Assembly (NCBI GenBank): GCA_018399475.1
Contig: JAGYOS010000110.1
Coordinates: 1 to 9,507, forward strand
From: a bacterium
Lineage (GTDB): Bacteria; Patescibacteriota; Minisyncoccia; CAIUEV01; JAHKAQ01
Length of the DNA stretch: 9,507 nt
Direction of reading: 5' to 3'
This document shows positions 6,040 through 9,507 of this stretch, in pieces. A model generated the notes under the pieces. That model ran no database searches. It was not told where the DNA came from and saw nothing but the letters and a program-made list of their open reading frames with translations. How positions within the stretch are numbered: the first letter of the stretch is position 1; each line of letters begins with the position of its first letter. The position numbers and the translations under genes were made by a program.

Positions 6040-6588
6040 ATGTCCAGGATTGGAAGAAAAAAAATTAAAATTCCTGAGTCGGTAACAATAAGTTTAGCTA
6101 AAAACAGAGTAGAAGTTAAGGGTCCAAAGGGAACTCTGTCTTTTAATTTCCATCGAAAAATTAAAGTAAGCCAGCAGGATCAGTCAATCGTTGTTGAACC
6201 TTATGATATTAATAAGCTGGGAAGCAAAGCCCTTTGGGGGACTACCAGAATGATAATAGCCAATATGATTAAAGGAGTTAAAGACGGCTATAAAAAAAAG
6301 TTGGAAGTTAACGGAACCGGCTATAAAGCGGCAATTTCAGGAAAGAAATTGGTGATGGAGTTGGGTTTTTCCCATCCGGTTGAAATTGAAGCTCCCGAAG
6401 GAATTGAATTTTCGGTTGATAAAAATATTATTACCGTTGCGGGGATTGATAAACAATTGGTAGGGGAAATGGCAGCCAGAATAAGATCCAAAAAGAAGCC
6501 GGAACCTTATAAAGGGAAAGGCATCAGATATATTGATGAATATGTCCGCCGCAAAACCGGGAAAAAAGCGGTTGGAGAAGATGAATAA
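6040..6588 (+). CDS. rplF: 50S ribosomal protein L6 (uL6)
   Basis: L6 lies at the base of the L7/L12 stalk beside the sarcin-ricin loop, where elongation factors act. The 182-residue product shows both copies of the duplicated L6 fold. The start SRIGRKKIKIPESV and VKGPKGTLSF belong to the first domain; NGTGYKAAISGKKLVMELGFSHPV (91-114) belongs to the second. The strongly conserved end DKQLVGEMAARIRSKKKPEPYKGKGIRY (137-164) is intact. It stops with TAA followed at once by an in-frame TAG, then L18 starts after 12 bases. The leader TTAATTAAAATT has no Shine-Dalgarno. Confidence 0.98.
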   Translation: MSRIGRKKIKIPESVTISLAKNRVEVKGPKGTLSFNFHRKIKVSQQDQSIVVEPYDINKLGSKALWGTTRMIIANMIKGVKDGYKKKLEVNGTGYKAAISGKKLVMELGFSHPVEIEAPEGIEFSVDKNIITVAGIDKQLVGEMAARIRSKKKPEPYKGKGIRYIDEYVRRKTGKKAVGEDE

Positions 6589-6600
6589 TAGAATAAATCT

Positions 6601-6963
6601 ATGAATTTGGTAGATAGAAACAATTTAAGAAAAAGAAGAAAAAGAAGATCCAGGATAAAAGGGGATAAAATGATTCCTCGTCTTGTTGTTTATAGGAGCA
6701 ATAAAAGAGTTTATCTTCAACTTGTAGATGATACAGAAGGTAAAACCCTTGGTGGAATAAGGGGAGAAATTTATTCCAAGAAAGAAAACGGAATAGAAAC
6801 TGCTTTTAAAGCGGGAGAAAAAATCGGGAAATTAGCCGGAAAATTAGGTATTAAAAAAGCTGTTTTTGATAGAAGCGGCTATAAGTTTCATGGAAGAGTT
6901 AAAGCTGTTTATGAGGGAGCGGCAAAATCAGGGCTCCTGTTTTCAGAAAAGAAGAAAAAATAA
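6601..6963 (+). CDS. rplR: 50S ribosomal protein L18 (uL18)
   Basis: L18 binds 5S rRNA in the central protuberance together with L5. The 120-residue product has the usual length. A very basic N-terminal stretch (LRKRRKRRSRIKG, about 9-21) is followed by PRLVVYRSNKRVYLQLVDD (26-44), GKTL, and the signature VFDRSGYKFHGRVKAV (88-103) and GLLF. The basic N-terminus is the expected 5S-binding arm. It lies between L6 (12 bases upstream) and S5 (12 bases downstream), the standard spc order. The upstream sequence AATAGAATAAATCT contains no Shine-Dalgarno. Confidence 0.98.
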   Translation: MNLVDRNNLRKRRKRRSRIKGDKMIPRLVVYRSNKRVYLQLVDDTEGKTLGGIRGEIYSKKENGIETAFKAGEKIGKLAGKLGIKKAVFDRSGYKFHGRVKAVYEGAAKSGLLFSEKKKK

Positions 6964-6975
6964 TTTTTATAATTT

Positions 6976-7482
6976 ATGAGAGGAAAAAACAGGAATCAAA
7001 AACGTGAATTTGACCAGAAACTTTTAGATTTAGCCAGGGTCACTCGAGTCGTTAGGGGCGGTCGCCGTTTTCGTTTTAGAGCTACTGTGGCAATCGGCAA
7101 TAAAAAAGGAAAAGTGGGCATTGGGATAGCGAAAGGAGCGGATGTCAGCAGCGCGATTTCTAAAGCTTTTAATAAAGCTAAAAAAGCTACTGTCCAGATA
7201 AAAATCTATCAAGGCACCATTCCTCATGCTATAAAATGTAAATATAAAAGCGCGAGAGTAATTATGCGGCCGGCTAAGAAAGGACGAGGGATTATAGTTG
7301 GAGGAGCAGTTAGGTCAATTATAGAATTAGCCGGTATTAGTGATATGTCAGCTAAAATTGTTGGGAAAGGAAGCAAAGTTAATAATGCTTTTGCGGCACT
7401 GGAAGGGCTTGCTTCTCTTAAAGATTTTAAACAGAGCAAAGATAATTTAAAATTTACAAAAAAGCAAAATGCAGTTTCATAA
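6976..7482 (+). CDS. rpsE: 30S ribosomal protein S5 (uS5)
   Basis: S5 binds near the decoding centre and the mRNA entry tunnel; mutations in its N-terminal loop give spectinomycin resistance or ram phenotypes in E. coli. The 168-residue product has RVTRVVRGGRRFRFRATVAIGNKKGKVGIG (21-50), where VVRGGRR is the spectinomycin-loop region and appears wild-type. It continues with AISKAFNKAKK, TIPHAI, ARVIMRPAKKGRGIIVGGAVRSIIELAGI and a segment ending in NNAFAALEGL that replaces the usual GSxNPxN. Its last 14 bases overlap the start of L15, so nothing can lie between them and the L30 gene found there in most bacteria is absent. Confidence 0.98.
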   Translation: MRGKNRNQKREFDQKLLDLARVTRVVRGGRRFRFRATVAIGNKKGKVGIGIAKGADVSSAISKAFNKAKKATVQIKIYQGTIPHAIKCKYKSARVIMRPAKKGRGIIVGGAVRSIIELAGISDMSAKIVGKGSKVNNAFAALEGLASLKDFKQSKDNLKFTKKQNAVS

Positions 7483-7990
7483 TTTAACTTCTACAATTAA
7501 ATCACGGAATAAAAAAAGAATCGGGCGTGGGGGAAAAAGAGGAACTTATAGCGGTAAAGGCATTAAAGGGCAAAAATCCAGAAGCGGAACAGGAGGAACC
7601 AATATTACCGAGAAAGGCCGTTCTTCTTGGATAAAAAGATTTCCCAAACTGGGAGGTTTTAAATCTGTTTATCGAAAAAACTTAATTGTTAGAAGCGGAG
7701 CTATTTCTAAAGCTTTTAAAGATGGTGAAGAAGTTACTCCTCAAATTTTGATTAAAAAGAAACTTTTGAAAATTCCCAAGAGGGGAACCTCGGGAAAACT
7801 TCAATTGGTAAAAATTTTAAATGATGGACCGATTGACAAAAAACTCCGAATAAAAGGATGCCTTGTTTCAAAGGCGGTAAAAAAAATGGTAGAAAAAGCG
7901 GGAGGAAAAATTGAAGTCTTAGAAAAACCAACTCAAACTCAAAAAAAAGCTTCTTTGATGAAAAATCAAAATAAAAGCAATAAAGAATAA
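7469..7990 (+). CDS. rplO: 50S ribosomal protein L15 (uL15)
   Basis: L15 stabilises several 23S rRNA domains late in large-subunit assembly. The 173-residue product starts MQFHNL, close to the usual MKLHNL, which supports ATG 7469 despite the 14-base overlap with S5. KRIGRGGKRGTYSGKG and GIKGQKSRSG (31-40) are the characteristic glycine- and arginine-rich arm. The normal FEGGQMPLYRRLPKRGF that follows is replaced by ITEKGRSSWIKRFPKLGGF (46-64), so FEGGQ is lost while the PK-GF end survives. The C-terminal domain (KLQLVKILNDGPIDKKLRIKG, SKAVKKMVEKAGGKIEVL) is normal and ends in a Lys/Gln-rich tail of about 20 residues. It is the last ribosomal gene here, and secY does not follow. Confidence 0.97.
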   Translation: MQFHNLTSTIKSRNKKRIGRGGKRGTYSGKGIKGQKSRSGTGGTNITEKGRSSWIKRFPKLGGFKSVYRKNLIVRSGAISKAFKDGEEVTPQILIKKKLLKIPKRGTSGKLQLVKILNDGPIDKKLRIKGCLVSKAVKKMVEKAGGKIEVLEKPTQTQKKASLMKNQNKSNKE

Positions 7991-8019
7991 CTCTTCTAAA
8001 AAAATTCTTTCGGTTTTTT
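7982..8019 (+). terminator. Weak candidate terminator after L15
   Basis: AAAGAAT (7982-7988) pairs with ATTCTTT (8004-8010) across a 15-base loop and is followed three bases later by six T bases (8014-8019). It overlaps the L15 stop codon and lies where a long operon might end. The stem holds a single G-C pair, so folding would be weak. An alternative A-tract/T-tract pairing (7997-8003 with 8014-8020) competes with it. Confidence 0.25.
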
Positions 8020-8094
8020 ATCTCTTCAGTCTTTCTAAAAATAATTTTAAAATTTGTTTTTTAGCTAAAGATTGATTATTTAAACAAGGCCTTT
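7991..8094. other. Non-coding gap between L15 and the aminotransferase gene
   Basis: The 104 bases are almost entirely A and T with no open frame of note. Besides the weak terminator-like structure I found no convincing promoter. TTGTTT (8054-8059) with TATTTA 17 bases later is too poor a match to call. AAGG seven bases before ATG 8095 is the only hint of a ribosome binding site. A gap of this size in an otherwise packed run suggests that the transcription unit ends or is re-initiated here. Confidence 0.4.
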
Positions 8095-8907
8095 ATGAAC
8101 TATTGCTGTTTAAACCAAAAAATTATTCCTGAAGCAAAAGCGGGAGTTTCTTTGAGAGACTTGGGGCTTCTTCGCGGTTATGGAGTTTTTGAAGTCTTAA
8201 CCGCTCAAGGGGATAAGCTTTTTCTCTTTCAAGAACATTTTAGACGCCTGAAAAACTCTGCCAAGAAATTAAATTTAAAACTGCCTGTTTCAGAGAAACA
8301 ATTAGAAGCTTCAACCAAAAAATTAATTTTGAAAAATAAACTGGAAAAAGCCAGTATAAGAATTGTTTTAACCGGGGGTCCTTCTAAGGACGGCATCACT
8401 CTTGGTAAGAAACCCACTCTTTTCATTTTAGCCAATAAAATAAAAGGATTTACGAAAAAGGATTATCTCCAAGGAGTAAAACTGATAACTACCGAGTACC
8501 AAAGAGAAATTCCCCGGGCGAAAATTTCTAATTACATCCATGCAATCCAGCTTCAAGAGAAAGGGAAGAAGGAGGGGGCGATAGAAGTTCTTTATTTTCA
8601 TAACGGGCTTATTTTAGAAGCTTCAACCAGCAATTTCTTTATTTTTAAAAAGGACACCCTGATTACTCCCAAGAATAATATTCTTTTAGGAACCGTTAGA
8701 AATTTTGTTATCAAAATAGCCAAACAGAAATTTAAAGTTCAAGAGAGAGATCTTCCCTTCCAGGAATTAAAAAAAGCCGACGAGGCTTTTCTCACGGCAA
8801 CCATTAAAGGAATTTTGCCGGTTACTAAAATAGATAATTTTAAAATTAATGACGGCCGAGTGGGAGAAAATACAAAATGGCTGATGGAAAATTTCAAAAG
8901 GAATTAA
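8095..8907 (+). CDS. Class IV PLP-dependent aminotransferase (BCAT / D-amino-acid transaminase / ADC-lyase superfamily)
   Basis: Fold-type IV PLP enzymes transfer an amino group between an amino acid and a 2-oxo acid, or cleave aminodeoxychorismate. The 270-residue product has the family layout. RGYGVFE (28-33) and HFRRLKNSA (48-56) form the N-terminal domain with a phosphate-binding Arg. The Schiff-base Lys is most likely Lys143 in RAKISNY. EASTSNFFIF (175-184) gives the PLP-contacting Glu and Ser/Asn. LLGTVR (197-202) is the second phosphate-binding turn, where GITR is usual, and ADEAFLTATIKGILPV (228-243) is the closing motif. Length and motifs suit a complete active enzyme. Substrate (branched-chain amino acid, D-alanine or aminodeoxychorismate) cannot be decided by eye, so no symbol is given. 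It stands where secY normally follows L15, 104 bases downstream. Confidence 0.9.
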   Translation: MNYCCLNQKIIPEAKAGVSLRDLGLLRGYGVFEVLTAQGDKLFLFQEHFRRLKNSAKKLNLKLPVSEKQLEASTKKLILKNKLEKASIRIVLTGGPSKDGITLGKKPTLFILANKIKGFTKKDYLQGVKLITTEYQREIPRAKISNYIHAIQLQEKGKKEGAIEVLYFHNGLILEASTSNFFIFKKDTLITPKNNILLGTVRNFVIKIAKQKFKVQERDLPFQELKKADEAFLTATIKGILPVTKIDNFKINDGRVGENTKWLMENFKRN

Positions 8908-8930
8908 ATAAATTCTTCCATTTTATTTTT
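8899..8930. terminator. Candidate terminator between the convergent genes
   Basis: AAGGAATT-type bases at 8899-8905 pair with 8911-8917 (seven pairs, one of them G-U) around a five-base loop. The structure overlaps the aminotransferase stop. T-rich DNA follows on the + side (8921-8930) and a short A run lies on the other side (8896-8899), so it might end transcription in both directions. The stem is weak, and the 15-base space between the two stop codons leaves little room for anything else. Confidence 0.25.
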
Positions 8931-9507
8931 GGCGCACCTTAATGACAACTTTTTCTCCTGTTAATATTTTTTCTTTCTCTCCCGGAAAATCGTGAATACT
9001 TTCCAACAAATTTTTATAAGAGTATTCAAATCCTTCTCCTCTTTTAGTCCCGGGATCATTAGTAATAAAATGTTGTTTTTTTTCATTATAGCCGGTAATT
9101 ATCAGGGCGTGGTAAAGAGGGCCCGGTTGTTTGAAATAAGGATTCTCCAAGACTCTGCCGGCCATAGGAGCAATAATAATGGAACCTTGAGCCAAGATTT
9201 CTTTTAGATTTTTCAAAGAGCATTCCGTTACAATTTGATAATTATCTCCATAAAAATCAGCAGCAAGAGCAACTATTTTTTGAGCGTTTAAATCAGTATG
9301 GCTGCCGTATTTTTCTTCTTGGAATTTTACCATGGCTAAAATTTCTTTTTCTCCTTCCTCCTTAGTTATTTTCTTAATTCCCAGTGAGTAATAATGGGCG
9401 ATAATAAGAGCGGCTTCTTCACAAGCTTCATCATGCAGCTGGTCCCAATTGGCAAAAGGAGCCTGAGGGATAAAAGGAGCTTGGTTGTTAATTTTGAGAG
9501 GGAGAGG
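8923..9507 (-). CDS. C39-like (papain-fold) cysteine peptidase, N-terminus cut by the window edge
   Basis: The - strand frame is open from the right edge (9507) to TAA at 8923-8925, giving 194 visible residues. An internal ATG at 9333 must not be taken as the start, because it would remove the catalytic Cys. In visible numbering, PFIPQAPFANWDQLHDEACEEAA (11-33) carries the oxyanion Gln15 and nucleophile Cys29 (codon 9421-9423). His133 in YHALIITGY and Asp151 in NDPG (codons 9109-9111 and 9055-9057) complete a Gln-Cys-His-Asp set. This pattern is that of the Peptidase_C39_2 type domain, related to bacteriocin-processing peptidases. Such proteins are often exported, but a signal peptide or membrane segment would lie beyond the edge. 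Substrate is unknown. It is convergent with the aminotransferase. Confidence 0.85.
   Translation of the reverse strand, partial: PLPLKINNQAPFIPQAPFANWDQLHDEACEEAALIIAHYYSLGIKKITKEEGEKEILAMVKFQEEKYGSHTDLNAQKIVALAADFYGDNYQIVTECSLKNLKEILAQGSIIIAPMAGRVLENPYFKQPGPLYHALIITGYNEKKQHFITNDPGTKRGEGFEYSYKNLLESIHDFPGEKEKILTGEKVVIKVRQK

Noticed and set aside
8054..8082. Promoter for the aminotransferase (TTGTTT, 17 bases, TATTTA)
   Set aside because: Each box matches only three of six consensus bases in very AT-rich DNA, so chance explains it.
351..8907. Alternative genetic code (TGA as Gly, as in Gracilibacteria and Absconditabacteria)
   Set aside because: All proteins read through at full length with the standard bacterial code, with no in-frame TGA, and their glycines use GGN codons.
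8992..9207. + strand frame opposite the C39-like peptidase
   Set aside because: The - strand frame has the catalytic motifs and is open to the edge; the + strand product resembles no family I know.
1..9507. CRISPR array, tRNA, rRNA, insertion sequence or prophage signs
   Set aside because: I found no regularly spaced repeats, no cloverleaf or rRNA-like sequence, and no transposase or integrase motifs on either strand.

Overview
This window is a contiguous piece of a bacterial S10-spc ribosomal-protein operon, AT-rich, followed by a break in the usual gene order. Seventeen ribosomal-protein genes lie on the + strand in the classical order: L23 (cut by the left edge), L2, S19, L22, S3, L16, L29, S17, L14, L24, L5, S14, S8, L6, L18, S5, L15. 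They are separated by 0-35 bases or overlap slightly, except for one 111-base gap between L5 and S14. After L15 the expected secY-adk-map-infA part does not follow. Instead there is a + strand class IV (PLP-dependent) aminotransferase and, convergent to it on the - strand, a C39-like papain-fold peptidase cut by the right edge.

Organism: bacterial gene order and bacterial-type proteins (zinc-type S14, bacterial L2, L16 and L15) exclude archaea. S5 overlaps L15 directly, so the rpmD (uL30) gene that normally sits there is missing. Absence of uL30 is a known hallmark of the Candidate Phyla Radiation (Patescibacteria). Lysine-rich tails on several ribosomal proteins, many start codons without a Shine-Dalgarno sequence, and a C39-like peptidase of a type I associate with these genomes fit a CPR bacterium, perhaps a Parcubacteria-like lineage; that placement is inference. 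The genetic code looks standard: no in-frame TGA occurs, and the 19 stop codons are 16 TAA, 3 TAG and no TGA.

Layout: 1-5325 holds L23 to L5, very tightly packed, with small overlaps at L29/S17 and L24/L5. 5326-5436 is a non-coding AT-rich gap with palindromes, an inverted repeat and a TATAAT box, and may hold a promoter or regulatory site. 5437-7990 holds S14 to L15, with S5 and L15 overlapping by 14 bases. 7991-8094 is a non-coding gap that may end the operon. 8095-8907 is the aminotransferase and 8923-9507 the peptidase; 15 bases separate their stop codons.

The ribosomal genes encode parts of both subunits, including the peptidyl-transferase centre environment (L2, L16), the peptide exit tunnel (L22, L23, L24, L29), 5S rRNA binding (L5, L18), the decoding and head region (S3, S5, S14, S19) and core 16S binders (S8, S17). 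I see no novel multi-gene system. The points of interest are departures from the textbook operon: the missing uL30, the break before secY, a Pro where L16 normally has the arginine equivalent to E. coli Arg81, a degenerate FEGGQ motif in L15, long charged tails, and the structured L5-S14 gap.
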